This document shows, piece after piece, positions 52,401-64,000 of a stretch of DNA of 64,000 nucleotides. The notes under the pieces were generated by a model, which had not been told where the DNA came from, did not search any database, and saw nothing but the letters and a program-made list of their open reading frames with translations. The DNA is from Plasmodiophora brassicae. Its lineage: Eukaryota; Endomyxa: Phytomyxea; Phytomyxea; Plasmodiophorida. The stretch is from the NCBI GenBank assembly GCA_036867785.1, contig CP145422.1, forward strand, positions 1-64,000. Reading direction: 5' to 3'. Every line of letters begins with the position of its first letter. Position 1 is the stretch's first letter. Both the position numbers and the translations under genes were made by a program.

Positions 52401-55400
52401 GGCGGCAACTTCGACGCGTCGTCGGCCAAGCCCATCATGTTCGACTCGTTCCCGGAACCGGCCTGGATTGCCACCGAGTTCACGCGCGCCGGCGCCACAC
52501 CGGACGTGGCCAACGGCGTCGCCGCCGCATGGAACGACGCCCTGATGAACGTGAACGGCATGATCTGCGGCTTCATGCAGCCGTACACGATCCTGAACGC
52601 CACCGTCATGTACGCGCGCGTGTTCCACAGTTGCGACCTCGTTGCCCCGCCCGCTGACGCGCCGCAGTGACCAGATGTTCGGCTCGGGGGCGACGTCGTG
52701 CCAGCCGTGGGCGATGCCGCTGCAGGCGCTGAAGACCATGGCCGGGATGTACATTTCGAACCTGATCCCGGAATCGGCGAACGTGTCGATCGCGGCGGCC
52801 GTCCGCGGGTCCAGCGCCCTGCTCGACAAGGCGGCCGGCGAGGGCCCCATCCGCCCGTCGCTGTTCGCCATCCCGGTCGGCAACCTGACCCGGTGGTTCG
52901 CGCCCTGGGTCGGCGCCGCCGGCGCCCCGGTCGTCGCCCGCGCCCTGTCCCTGGGGTGGGCGAACCCCTGCGACCAGGGTACGTGACGCACCGCACCCCC
53001 GCCGCACCCGGTGCCCTGTGCTGAGCGCGCGCGTGTCCCGGTGGCAGGGAACCCGCAGGTGAAGGTCGCGCTGGCCCTGGTCCTGAACAAGACGGCGACG
53101 CCGGATCTGCGAAGCAGGGACTACCTGACGTCGTTGCAGGCGTACGCGTACGCGCGCCTGCCCGCCGTCAAGCGCGTCTACCCGACGCTGCGCGCCGACG
53201 ACGTCGCCGGCGGCGTCGTCGTCGCCGACTTTGACCGCGCGCTGCCCGCCTGGCTCAGGTCGCTGTCGTACCTGAACACGACGTCGTCGGCGTTCGTCGA
53301 GATGCTGCCCTCCAAGTACGACTGCTGGATGGCGCTGCTGTACGCGCCCGCGTCGGCGCCGCTGGCGCCCGCGACGATCGCGTCGTTCTGCGCCATGGTC
53401 GTCCCGCTCCTGACGAACAGCACCGGCGTCGGATCGGTGCGTCCGCCGCGTGTTCGGGGGCCGCCTCGCGCCCTTGCTGACGCGCGTTCTGCAGGTCCCG
53501 CCCGGGTGCCAAACGGGCGGTGGCGGGCCGTCCGGTGCGCCCCCGTTGTTCCCCATCCCGCCCATGATGATGCCCAACGGCGCGGGCGGCATGCCGATGC
53601 CCACACCGGGGCCGGGCGGGTTCCCGATGCCCACACCGGGGCCGGGCGGGTTCCCGATGCCGACTCCAGGGCCGGGCGGGTTCCCGATGCCGTCCCCAGG
53701 TCCAAGCGGCGGCAGCGTCATGGGCCCGGCGCCGTTCGGCTCGCCGATGCCCTCGGCCGGTGGCCTGTTCGGGCCGTCGCCCAGCCCGGCGCCGCTCACC
53801 GGCGGCAGCCTGCTGGGGCCCGCGCCCAGCCCGATGCCGACCCTCCGCCCGGCTCGACGACGCCTGCTGCAGCTGGTGGGCCCCAGCAGCGCGCCCACAC
53901 CGTTGCCGTCGCGGCTCGATGCGAGCCCGGCGCCCAGCGGGCAGATCCCGATGCCGACGCCCGGCCCTGGCGGCTTCCCGATGCCGACGCCCGGCCCTGG
54001 CGGCTTCCCGATGCCGACGCCCGGCCCTGGCGGCTTCCCGATGCCGACGCCCGGCCCTGGCGGCATGCCCGCACCCGGTGGGTCGTGCCCGACAGGACCC
54101 CGGTTCTACGACCCGATGTACGGCCTGTGCGTCCAGGGCGCCACCGGCAGAGCGTTCTACGCGCGCCTGACGGCCGGCCTGGCCGCGAACCTCGCCCTGG
54201 TCCAGGCGAGCCGGGTGCCGATGCCGAGCGCGCCCGCCGACTTCAAGCCGGTGCTGATGAGCGGCGCGTGCCGGCTCGACGCTGACAACCGCATCATGTC
54301 GGCGACGGCCTGCCTCTTCGCCTACCTGAACACGTCGCACCCGGTAAGCCAACGCGGCCGGTGCGTGCACGAGGCGCCGCCCCCCGGCCCTGACCCGAGG
54401 TCCAGGTGCGTGAGGTCGTGCCCGGCATCGAGTGGGCGTTCAGCGAGTACGTGGCGGCCGGCCTGTCGGCCGCGGAGGCGAGCACGGCCGCGTTCGCCCT
54501 GGAGCTGGCGCTGAACGACGTCGCGTTCACCTGCGACGGGTACCAGGCGAGCGGGGCGTACCCGGCGCCGCAGTGCCTGGACATCAGCGCCCCGATCCTG
54601 ATCTCGAAGACCAGCGCCGCCCTGGGCGCGATGCTGACGCCCGACCAGCTGTACCAGGCGTCGACCCGGTTCCCGTCGTACGGCGTCGGCACGGTCGACT
54701 ACCCGTCGGTGCGGTCGATCGCGCCCCTGCGCAACGTCCTCACCGACCTGTACGTCAACCCGATGCGCCCGACGCCCATCCCGGACGCGCTCGTCGCCGC
54801 CGTCGCCGCCGCCATGGTCAACGTCTGGGCGTCCGTCCCGCGCAAGCTCTGCACGCTCGTCGCGACGACGCCGCCGACGTACGCGATGACGACGACGCGT
54901 TCGACAACGCCCACCCGGTGCTGACACGCGTGTTGTAGGATGCCACCGATGGGCGGTGACGGCGGCACCGGGTCGTCGGCCGCCGCCCCGGTCCCGTACA
55001 TTGTCGGGTCGGTGACGACGACGAGCACGCAGTCGCAGTCGGCGACGTTCGCGTTCAACGCCGCCCAGGTCGGCGGCGCGTCGTTCTCGTCGCTGTCCAT
55101 GACGACGCCGCTGTTCATGCCCGGGATGACGACGACGACGACGATGTACGCGCTGATGCCCCAGGTCAAGTACTGGCCGCTGGACGCGTACGGCCAGCGC
55201 ACGTTCCTCGGCCGGCAGTACGAGTCGGGCGCGTGGATCGGCCTGGGCGCGTGCACGCCCGGCGGCGCCTGCACCGTCAGCGTCGGCGGCCTGGCGTCGT
55301 CGACGCCGTACAACTTCTGCTTCCAGGTCGTGCAGAACCCGGGCTGGACGACGTCGAACAGCACGTGCGTGCAGGCGTCGACGCTGAAGGACGCGTTCGC

Positions 55401-58400
55401 CTGCGCCGCCTCGATCTACAACGCGACCAGCTCGTGCAACCTGCTGGCGCCCGGCCAGACGCTGGCCACGTTCGACGCCGTCAGCGCGTACCAGGCGCTG
55501 TCGCAGTTCAACTGCTTCTTCCTGTACTACGACGCGCACGCGCTGGCCTGCGTGAACGCCGCCCTGGGCGCCGCCGCCTGCATGGGCGCCGACAGCGACG
55601 CCATCGCCGCCCTCGTCAAGAAGGACTGCACGCTGTCGATGTCCTGGGCCAGGAACTCGTCCATGGTCTGCACGGCGGCCACCTACATGAACGCGACGCT
55701 GTACGGGCACCAGTGCGGGGCGACGGTCGCCGCGCTGGCCTCCACGTCGACCTACATCGGGGCGGGGACGCCGGTGATGCCCCCGGCGACGACGACGCCG
55801 ACGACGTCGATGATGATGACGACGGGCGGCGGCAGCCCGATGCCGACGTCGCCGGCGCAGTGGCAGGCGGGGTCGTGCCAGAACGGGTACCTGATGTACA
55901 CGGGCCTCAGCAGCGCCTGCTCGAACGCGAACTGCGACCCCGACCGGTCGTTCGCGTCGACCTGCACGTCGGCGACCGTGCCGGCCGCCATGACGGCCGC
56001 GTGCCGGGCGGCGCTCCAGACGCACCTGCAGCAGTGCCTGCGCGGCAAGCTCGCCATCAGCACGGGCGACACGTCGCACCTGAACAGCCTGGTACGGTGG
56101 TCGCCCTCGCCCTCGCCCGCCGATTCGTTTAGCTGAGCGCGCCCGCCCGCACACAGATCTTCTCGTACGGCCAGGCGCTGAACACGTTCGACCAGTGCGG
56201 CATGTACGTGCCGTACGTGCGCGCCACGTGCGGCATCGCGGCGCCGTACTCGGCGTTCCCGACGGCGACCTGCACGCCCATGTGCTCGAGCGTGCTGGAC
56301 CAGTGGGTGCGCCAGTGCCTGATCCTGTACACGGTCGCCTCGGTCGACGCCACATCGGTACGCGCGCCTCTCTCTCTGTGTGTGTGCACAGCGGTTCGCT
56401 GACGCGCGCGCCCCCCCAACAGCTGCTGGCGTACCAGACGAAATGCCACACGGACAACTCGCTGGTGACGGTGGCGGCGCCGGTCGCGACGGCGCCGACC
56501 GGCGCGTCCAGCCTGCTGACCTGGTCGGACGCGTCCGGCCTGTCGCCGGTCACCTACCAGGTGTTCCGGCAGACGACGGACGCGTACGGGAACATCGTGA
56601 CGCAGTCGGTGTCGGGCATGCTCGCCGTGCGCTCCTTCGACCTGCAGTACGTCGTGCCGGCCGGCACCACCGCCACGTTCTACGTGCAGACGTTCTACAA
56701 GGGCGGCAGCAGCGGCCTGCTGTCGTCGAGCGCGCCCAGCACGACGGTGACGTACACGGCGCCGAACCTGGCGCTGGCGCGCCTGCCGCCCGCGCAGGTC
56801 ACCGCCGCCGACACGGGGTCGATCACGATCCTCGTGCAGGGCCTGCCGGCCGACCTGCTCAACCTGGTCGTCGTCCTGACGAACACGGCGACGCAGCAAG
56901 TGCTGACGTTCCTGTTCACGGACGCCACGCCGTACAAGACGCTGTCGAACAGCAAGATGGCGCCCAACACCAACTACCTGGTCCAAGTGCAGTGCAACGC
57001 GGCCAGCGCCAAGTTGTACACGGCGCTGTCGGCGCCGGTGCCCGCGTCGACCAAGCCGGCCACGCCCACCCAGGTCACGTCGGTGACGCCCGGCACCTGC
57101 ACGTCGACGTCGTGCTCGTTCACGATCGGCGTGCCGGCCGTGTCGACGGGCGGCGCCCGCCCCGCCTCCTGCATCCTGTCGTACGGGACGGGCCTGACGG
57201 CCGGGTGCCCGTGCCCGACGCCGGGCGCCAACGCCGTCTGCAACCTGCTGTCGCTGGCGCCGTCGACGTCGTACTCGGTGACGGTCGCCGTGATGGACGT
57301 GAACGGCGGACAGAGCGCCGCGTCGAACGCCGTCCAGGTGACGACGGCGGGCGTGCAGGCCCAGGTGACGTCGTTCGTGGCGAACGACCCGACCGGGCGC
57401 AACTCGCAGTGGGCCCCGGGCGACACGATGACGGTGGCGTTCAGCGCGTCGGCCAACGGCCAGCTCCCGTACCTGTACGGCGTCGACCTGGCGACCGGCC
57501 TGATCGGCGCGGCGTTCACCGGCCTGAACCTGAACCAGACCTGGGCCAGCGCCAGCACCGCCGTCCTGTACGTGCTGGGCGGCAGCGCGGCGACCGCACC
57601 GCAGATCAACCGGGCCTGCGCGTCCGCCCTGCCCCAGAAGCCGGGCACGCCGCTGACGCCGACCTGCGCCGTCCTGACCGGCACGTTCGGGTCGTACATC
57701 CCGCCCTTCGTACGGTCGACCCGATGTCGGTTGCGCCCAGTCGCTGAACGCGCTCGTAGGTCGCGCCGACGACCAAGGCGGGTGCGGCGCCGGCGCCCGG
57801 TTCCGCAACCGTCACCGTCCGCCTGTACAGCACGACGGTCGTCACCGTCAGCCGGTTCACCTGGGTGCCGCTCATCCAGGCCTTCTCCGTCCAGTCGCGC
57901 GTCTTGTCGACGTCGCCGACGGCGGTCGTCGCCGCCACCTGCTCGTCAATGTAGGGTCCCGTGCGGCACGCCATCCCCCCGTGCTGACACTGAACACGCC
58001 CCCCACAGCAACGGCCAGCTGAAGTACGGCGACCAGCAGGCGGGCGCGTCCGTGACGCTGCCGACGGTGCTGGCCAGCAAGCTGCTGTCGACGCTGAAGG
58101 CGATCAAGTACACGGGGGCGGGCCGGTTCTACGGCGCCGACGTGATCACGTGCACCGTGTCGGACGGCGGTAACCAGCTGGCGTCGGTGTCCATCTCGGC
58201 GAACGTCCTGTTCGTTAAGTCGTCGCCGTCGATCAACCTGACGTCGGCGACGACGATGCCGTCGGGCGCGCTGACGCCCGTGCCCGCGTTCACGATCAGC
58301 GCGCCGGACGCCGAGAACAACACGGTCGAGGTCACGCTGACCGCCTCCGAGGGCCCGTACACGGCCCCGGCCGGCACGCGCCTGTCCACCCTCCTGTTCG

Positions 58401-61400
58401 CGTCGGGCAGCGCCGACCCGCGCCTGACGTACACGCCGGCGTTCGGCACGGAAGCGCGCCAGGTACGTTGTCGCACCCGGGCGCAGACGCGCGCGCTGAC
58501 GCGCCCTCCCCTCTGCACCCCACAGCTGGTCGTCAAGGGCGTCCTGCCGAACGTGCTGGCCGCCCTGCGGGGCCTGTCGTTCCGCACGACCGAGTACGGG
58601 GCGGTGCCGGCCGACGCCCTGTCGGTGCGCGTCGTCGACACGTTCTCCGAGGTGCCCGACTACCAGGACGTGGCCGTCGCCGCCCAGCTCATCAAGCTGA
58701 CGCCGAACTGCGGCGCCGTCGTCGCCCCGCTGCTGGCGTCCGCCAAGTTCGACATGGTCGGCCAGGCGCTGGCCGTCCTGCTGACGTTCAACAGCACGCT
58801 GGGCGTGCGCCTCAGCACCGTGCTCGACTGCGCCGCCGTCGTCAACGCCACCGGCCTGCCGCTGCTGGGCGCCGGCCCCACCTGCCAGGTCCAGGCGTAC
58901 AACGCGATCCGGATCACGCTGGGCACGAAGGCCACCTGCGCCGTCGGCAACGTCCTCGGCGTCGTGGCGAACTCGCCGGAGCTGCTCGCCTGCCCCGGGT
59001 CCAGCAAGTACGCGCTGGGCGCCGCCCCGATCACGGCGCCGGCGTCGGTGGCCGCCCCCGTCGTCCAGGCCGTCCTGGGCGCCGCCTCGCTCTCCATCGG
59101 CCAGACGCTGTCGCTGACGGCGACCGGGTCGAACGGGTTCGCGCGCCCGCTCGCCTGCATCTGGACGGCGACGAACGGCCTCGTCCTCGTGGCGGCGCCG
59201 GGCGACTCGTGCACGGTGACGGCGGCGCCGTCCGCCACCCAGCTGACGCCCGGGTCGTCCTACACGGTCGGCGTCGTCATGTCGAACGTGTTCGGCGCCG
59301 TCAGCGCCGAGCGCGACACGGTCGTCACCGTGTCCAACTACGCGATCCCGCTCGTCTACGCCGTCGGCCCGTCGTCGTACACGATCACGAAGGCGTCGCC
59401 GGCGTTCCGCATCGTCGTCGGCACCGACGTGCCGTTCGCCAGGGCGCGGTTCGCGTGGCGCGGCGCCGGCCTGCCGGCGTCGGCCGCCGACGGCAACAAC
59501 TTTGTCGTCGTGCGCCCGTCGTTGCTGAGCGCGTCGCAGTCGCCCTACTCGTGGACCTGCGTCGTGTCGTCGGCGCCGGGCGTGAACAACTCGGCGACGT
59601 TCACGGTGACGCTGGCGGCGTCGCCGCTCGTCGTCGGCATCGTCGGCGGCCAGCAGCGCCAGGTGTTCGCCAACTCGGCCGTGACGCTCGACGGCAGCGT
59701 CAGCGTCGACCCGGACACGGGGTCGAACGCGGCGCTCACGTTCGCCTGGTCGGTCTACGACAGCAACGGGAACGCGGCCGTGACGCCGGCCGGCGCCCCG
59801 ATCACGCTGTCGGCGAACCCGGTCGTGACGCTGGCCGCCGGCACGCTGGCCGCCGGCACCTACTCCGTCTACCTGGAGGTGTCCGACGCCAGCACCGGCC
59901 GCGACGACATCGCGTTCCAGTCCGTGCAGATCGTGTCGCAGCCGATCCCCGTGATCACGATCACGAACCCGCCCGGCGTCGTCGGCCCGGCCGGCACCGT
60001 CAAGGCCACCGCCCTGGTCAGCGTCGTCCAGTCGGACGGGACGACGATCCCGAGCTGGCAGACCAGCTGCCGGTTCGCCTGGACGTACGCGTCCGGCGCC
60101 GTCACCGGCGTCGCCGTCTCCAGCGGCCAGAGCGTGTTCGTCACCAGCGGCGACGCGCAGTACGCCGGCCTCGTCGCCTTCACGAGGTGCGCGCGCGCCC
60201 ACGCCGGCCCCGTCCACCGCGAACTGCACCTGACGGACTGACTCCTGTTACGCAGCGGGGCCACGCTGCAGTTCACGGTGGCGGTCACCTGCCAGGACGT
60301 GGCCGCGGCCGGCACCGCCTACTTCAACGTGGCCGTCAACGCGCCGCCGTCGTCGGGCACCGTGACCGTGTCGCCGCCCGTCGTCCAGCTCGGGTCGCCC
60401 GTCGCCGTCACCGCCACCAACTGGGTCGACGACACCACCGTCAACCTGCAGTACTCGTTCGGGTGAGAGCGCGCGTCGTGACACGCCCTGCCATCAGACC
60501 GTCTGACGCCGCGGGCGCGCGCGCCTCCCGCTCGCAGGTTCTACAAGGCGACGGCTGGCGGGCAGGTGAACGCGATCGAGCTCGTGACGTCGTCGTCGGT
60601 GTCGTCGGCGTCGCTGATGCTGCCGGCCGGCAACACGACGGTGTACGCGCGCATCTGCGACAGCCAGGCGGCGTGCACGGAGCGCACGTCCGTCGTCGTC
60701 GTCCAGAACGTGCAGCTGACGTACAACGGGGTGACGGGCCTGATCGCCAACGCCACCTGCGACCGCGTCTGCAACATGGCGGCGACGTTCCAGTCGAGCA
60801 ACCCGACGATCACGACGGCCATGAACGACGCGCTGGCGCTGTGCCAGAAGAAGGTCGACCCGGTCACGCTCTGCTCGTCCGTGCAGGCCATGACGGTCAG
60901 CCCGACCATGCCCGTGTCGCAAGCACTTCGTAAGCGAACGCGCGCGCCGTCGTCGGCGCCGCCGCCGCCGCAGCGACTGACGTGCTCTTCCCCCGCCCAG
61001 AGATGCAGACCACGCTGGTGCAGAACGCGTTCCAGATGACCGAGGCGCAGCTGGGCCAGGTCTGGTTCGCGCTCGACAAGTTCCTGGCCGTGGGCAACGC
61101 TAGCAAAGGCGCCGGGCGTCGCCTGCTGGGCGTCACCCTGCTCGACGTGCTCGGTACGCATCGCATCGCGGCACTGGCGGAGCGCTCGCCGCCCCCCCCT
61201 AAACGTTCACTGTCGCACAGTGTTCGCCCGGTTCCAGAACGGCGACCAGGTGATCCAGGCGGCGACGCCCAGCACGGTCCTGTCGACCATCTACCGGTGG
61301 ACGGCGTACGAGCAGTCGACGAACGCGACGCGGCGCTGGGTGGCCCTGTGGCCGCCGACCGCCTTCTCCGTCGACATTGGCGCCATGTTCCCGACGATGC

Positions 61401-62215
61401 AGGCGAACACGCTGAACATGTCGATCCCGGCGACGGCGTTCCCCGCCGGGTACGCCAGCAACGTCTACGTGTTCGCCATCGTCGAGACGACGAACGCGTT
61501 CGCGCAGAGCATGGCGGCGACGGCCGACATCATCGCGCCCGTGTCGCCCGTCATCCAGTACGGCGTCATGACGACGGCGTCGTACACGCCGCTGGCCTCG
61601 TCCAGCATGTCGGTCGGCGTGACGTTGCCGATCGCCGCCGGGTCGTGCCCGCCGGCGACCGCCTGCACGTTCGCCTGCCGGGCGTTCAACAACGGCACGC
61701 AGCGCTGGGACAACGCCACGTCCGTCGTGACGACGCTGGTGACGCCCCGGGAGATCACCTGCCAGTCGTCGCTGTCGACGGCGTACCTGGCCGCCTACCG
61801 GGTCGTGGGGCCGCCGCGCAAGACGCTGGTGACGACGCGCACGCCCCAGGCGGCGACCACGAAGCGCGCCGCCGCGTCGACGCAGGCGCGTACGCCGGCG
61901 GCCGCCCCGCAGACGTCGCAGGAGGGATCCGGCGCGCAGCCGGGCGGCGCGATCGCCGGCGCGATCATCGCGGCCGCCGCCCTGATCGGCATCGTGATCC
62001 TGTGCTGGCGGCGGCACCAGCGGCGGAAGCGCCGCGCCCAGCAGATGATGGCGCAGGCGCCGCCGCAGAACCCGCCGCCGCAACCGCCCATGGCCATGCC
62101 CATGGGCCAGCCGGCCGTCGCCTACGTGCAGGGCGCGTCGATGAACAACGGCGCCGTCCCCGTCGTCTACCTGGCCCAGCCGCCCATCATCCAGGTCCAG
62201 CAGATGCGCCAGTGA
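49490..62215 (+). CDS. Giant modular cell-surface protein (about 3,897 aa), 17 exons
   Basis: Exons: 49490-52052, 52115-52290, 52371-52609, 52668-52978, 53048-53436, 53495-54343, 54406-54878, 54939-56091, 56157-56357, 56423-57709, 57760-57950, 58009-58462, 58526-60186, 60256-60462, 60538-60929, 61001-61153, 61221-62215. All joins keep frame. The layout is: signal peptide (MKGTVLLVAVLGAICLMTMA); about 600 residues of Lys/Thr/Met repeats; repeated Cys-containing helical modules (PQCPGGHGDFFDPTTCLLQN; DPMYGLCVQG); Pro/Gly repeats; fibronectin-III-like and PKD/REJ-like modules (VTLDGSVSVDPD...LTFAWSVYD); a transmembrane helix near the end (AIAGAIIAAAALIGIVILCW); a stop-transfer RRHQRRKRR; and a Gln/Pro-rich cytoplasmic tail. 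This is a type I membrane protein with a very long ectodomain, perhaps for adhesion. REJ-like similarity is by pattern only. Confidence 0.85.
49640..50798 (+). repeat. Coding repeat block 1: Lys/Thr units
   Basis: Units of 18-24 nt encode TTKKQTTKK, TTRKPTTMKK and variants, arranged in higher-order blocks that recur almost exactly (for example KPTTMKKQTTKKPTTKKQTT several times). GAAGAAGCAGACGACGA is the common DNA core. The minus strand is also open through the block because of its composition. Confidence 0.9.
50799..51512 (+). repeat. Coding repeat block 2: 33-nt (11-aa) units
   Basis: About 22 tandem units encode TIKGPSMKKQT and variants (STMKGQSMKRP, ATMLGPSLKKQ). The unit length is constant at 33 nt. 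Early units have TT and I; later units drift to ST/AT and M, giving a gradient along the array. Confidence 0.92.
53586..54070 (+). repeat. Coding Pro/Gly repeats, two blocks of 30-nt units
   Basis: Four units encoding PMPTPGPGGF or a close variant lie at about 53589-53702 and four more at about 53949-54068. They are separated by about 80 codons of related Pro/Ser/Gly-rich sequence. In the second block the DNA units are near-identical (CCGATGCCGACGCCCGGCCC). Confidence 0.9.
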
Positions 62216-62399
62216 TGGGGGCATGAGGCCATGCCAAGCTCGATCTCCGAATTCCGATACAGTTGTTGTGGATCTCGTTATCCTATTCGTGTGTGTGTGT
62301 TGGTTGTGTTCCCCGAGGACGACCCGCCGCCAAATCCGGCCCTGAAGGGTCGGTGTGCCTATATCGGGCGCTCCTGCTGCCGCGTTCATCATTCGCGAA

Positions 62400-63497
62400 A
62401 TGGTTGCCGCGTTGCCTGTTGTCGCGCCCGGCGCGTTGGTGTGGATCGGTGCCGCTGTGGTGGCCAGCTGGACGGCGCTGGCGGGGAACGGCGTGTCGCG
62501 TGTGGCCATGGACGTGGCGCGCGACGTGGGCGACCGGACCGTGGGGCGGGACGGGCTCCTGACGCAAGGCCTCGAGCACGTCCCTGGTCTGCGCGAGGTC
62601 GTCATCGAGGTGCACAAGGCGCAGGGCCACGCCGACCAGGCGCGTCGAGCGGAGCGCGTTCGGTCGAGGCAGACGGACGCGCTGGGCCTGGCGCCTGACG
62701 GCCCCACCACCCTGTTCTGCGAGCGCGTCCCGGGTCTGAACGTCATCGCCGCCGTCGCCCACAAGGAGTGCGGCAATCCAAAGGCGGCCGCACGCGCCCT
62801 GGGCCTGACACCCGGTTCGAACGGTGACGCCGACGTGCGCACGAGGGACACTGGCGTCCAGACCGGCGCCGTCGCCGATCCCGACGCGTGCGATGTGGTG
62901 GAGGCTTCACCCGTCTCGACGAGCGACCCGTTGCCGGATACGTCGACCAGCGAACCGGACGACCGGCAGACAGGGGCGGGACCTGCAACGGACCATCGTG
63001 AGCCACAGCCAAGCGCAGGCCACGACGGTGAGCAGGAGCAGGCCGCTATGGAAGAGGTGGTGGGCGATGCCGCTGACGTCGAGGCGGGATCAGCAACCGG
63101 GTCTGTGGAACGGGCCGTCGTGGCAGCGGATCTGGGTGATGCGACGTCCAACAAGTTCGGCCCCGATCAGGTGCTCGCGCGAGACGAAGTTGCCGGTGAG
63201 GGTCAGCCCAGCGCGGAGTCGATCACGTTCGATCCTACGTTGGCGACCCTGCTGCCGCGTGATTGGCAGGACGTCGACGGGCACCATGAAGTGCCCGTGG
63301 CGACCGCGCTCGATGATGGGAGTGCAGAACGCGACGCTGACGAGGCCGGCATCGTGGGCAGCCTGGCCGACGTGTTCGACTACGTGCTCGAGGACAGCAC
63401 GAGCAGCGCCGCAGAGGACGACGACCATCATCGCACGGGCGGCGCGCGTTCCTCAAGCGGCTCCGACGACGACGATGAGGACTTTGTGCGCCTGTGA
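62400..63497 (+). CDS. Acidic protein with N-terminal hydrophobic segment, unknown
   Basis: 365 codons from the ATG at 62400 (MVAALPVVAPGALVWIGAAV); the frame is open 15 codons further up without an ATG. An N-terminal hydrophobic stretch of about 25 residues could be a membrane anchor or signal peptide. The middle has a helical region (GLREVVIEVHKAQGHADQAR) and a possible small module (ERVPGLNVIAAVAHKECGNP). The C-terminal half is strongly acidic and low-complexity, ending SGSDDDDEDFVRL. No family is recognised. It lies about 180 bp downstream of the surface-protein gene on the same strand. Confidence 0.65.
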   Translation: MVAALPVVAPGALVWIGAAVVASWTALAGNGVSRVAMDVARDVGDRTVGRDGLLTQGLEHVPGLREVVIEVHKAQGHADQARRAERVRSRQTDALGLAPDGPTTLFCERVPGLNVIAAVAHKECGNPKAAARALGLTPGSNGDADVRTRDTGVQTGAVADPDACDVVEASPVSTSDPLPDTSTSEPDDRQTGAGPATDHREPQPSAGHDGEQEQAAMEEVVGDAADVEAGSATGSVERAVVAADLGDATSNKFGPDQVLARDEVAGEGQPSAESITFDPTLATLLPRDWQDVDGHHEVPVATALDDGSAERDADEAGIVGSLADVFDYVLEDSTSSAAEDDDHHRTGGARSSSGSDDDDEDFVRL

Positions 63498-63623
63498 TCG
63501 GCCGGGCGACAGCGATTCACAATGACCTACACGACGACCGGCACGATTCGTGCACACCACAATGGAATAGTCGTAGTGCGTCACGTGAAACGAGCAGCCG
63601 TCGATGCTTGATGGTTGTATGCA

Positions 63624-64000
63624 CTAGAAGATGGCCTCGTCCGAGATGGACATGACGCGGACGAGCTTCGGGGCCGCCGGCCTGTCCACGACCCGGTCGG
63701 CGGCCACGTCGTTCAGGTACTGGAACCAGGCCTTGTCGTCCTGTGCCGCCCGCACGTGGCGAATCGCGAACGGGCGGTACACGCTCACCCGTTGCCCGAA
63801 CAGTCTGTGCACCGATCAGCCCATACGCAATCGCCAACGGGAGGGGAGCCTGGACCTGAATCGAGCGATCTCGCCAACGTCGTAGGGCAGGCGCCGGTCC
63901 CGCAACGTGACCGGCATCAGGGCGCCGACCGCGACAGACACGCCGACCATCGCGGCCATGCAGCGCAAGGCGGGCGCGTACGACCCCAGATAGTGGGTGG
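63624..64000 (-). CDS. 3' end of an unidentified gene, two exons, partial
   Basis: The minus strand has a terminal exon 63624-63804 and an upstream exon 63856 to the window edge, joined by a 51-nt intron (63805-63855) in frame. The encoded tail has a hydrophobic segment (MAAMVGVSVAVGALMPVTL) followed by LPYDVGEIARF, RVSVYRPFAIRH and WFQYLNDVAADRVV, ending MSISDEAIF. This looks like real protein, possibly membrane-associated, but I do not recognise the family. The 5' part lies outside the window. Confidence 0.65.

Noticed and set aside
54322-56553. 743-codon minus-strand ORF opposite the surface-protein gene
   Set aside because: Same low-complexity shadow composition; the plus-strand exons 7-9 explain the region.
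57872-60229. 785-codon minus-strand ORF opposite the surface-protein gene
   Set aside because: Composition is nearly all Arg, Gly, Asp and Val. The plus strand has consistent exons with protein-like sequence, so this is a shadow.
1-64000. tRNA or rRNA genes
   Set aside because: No cloverleaf with TTCRA-type T-loop or conserved rRNA stretch was noticed on reading. A covariance-model scan would settle this.

Overview
This window is the left end of a nuclear chromosome from a eukaryote. It opens with a telomere made of the C-rich strand repeat AAAACCCT (TTTTAGGG on the G strand) and runs through a repeat-rich subtelomere into GC-rich, gene-dense DNA. The host genes are eukaryotic in content (chromatin remodeller, PP2C phosphatase, sedolisin protease, PPR proteins, RNase P subunit). 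Most are cut by short introns of about 48-70 nt with GTACG/GTAAG-type donors and a CTGAC/CTAAC-like branch sequence just before the acceptor. The lineage cannot be fixed from sequence alone; a unicellular eukaryote such as an amoebozoan, a unicellular opisthokont relative or another protist fits best.

Region 1 (1-11 kb): the telomere joins directly to a 3'-truncated Ty3/gypsy-type LTR retrotransposon. A second, full-length, apparently identical copy follows in the same orientation, and the two copies share one LTR. The outer LTR sits inside the N-lobe of a protein-kinase-like gene, which is therefore broken.

Region 2 (11-31 kb): a subtelomeric zone with a 5'-truncated LINE, a copia RNase H relic, degenerate sequences related to the flanking LTR, a ubiquitin-protease-like gene with one arm of an inverted duplication, several small secreted or membrane ORFs, and at least four large imperfect palindromes.

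Region 3 (29.5-64 kb): conventional genes. In order: an HExxH protein; a five-exon tripeptidyl-peptidase I-like sedolisin; a mitochondrial-type PPR protein; a seven-exon PP2C phosphatase with a C-terminal membrane anchor; a sixteen-exon CHD-family remodeller of about 1,627 aa; an Rpr2/Rpp21-like RNase P/MRP subunit; a PPR-DYW protein whose deaminase domain lacks the zinc-binding CxxC; a seventeen-exon gene for a surface protein of about 3,897 aa (signal peptide, Lys/Thr repeats, Pro/Gly repeats, fibronectin/REJ-like modules, one transmembrane helix, cytoplasmic tail); an acidic protein; and the 3' end of a further gene running off the window.

Exon joins were worked out by hand from reading frame, GT-AG borders and family motifs. 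In the multi-exon models every join keeps frame and the total length is divisible by three. No rRNA, tRNA or CRISPR array was seen.
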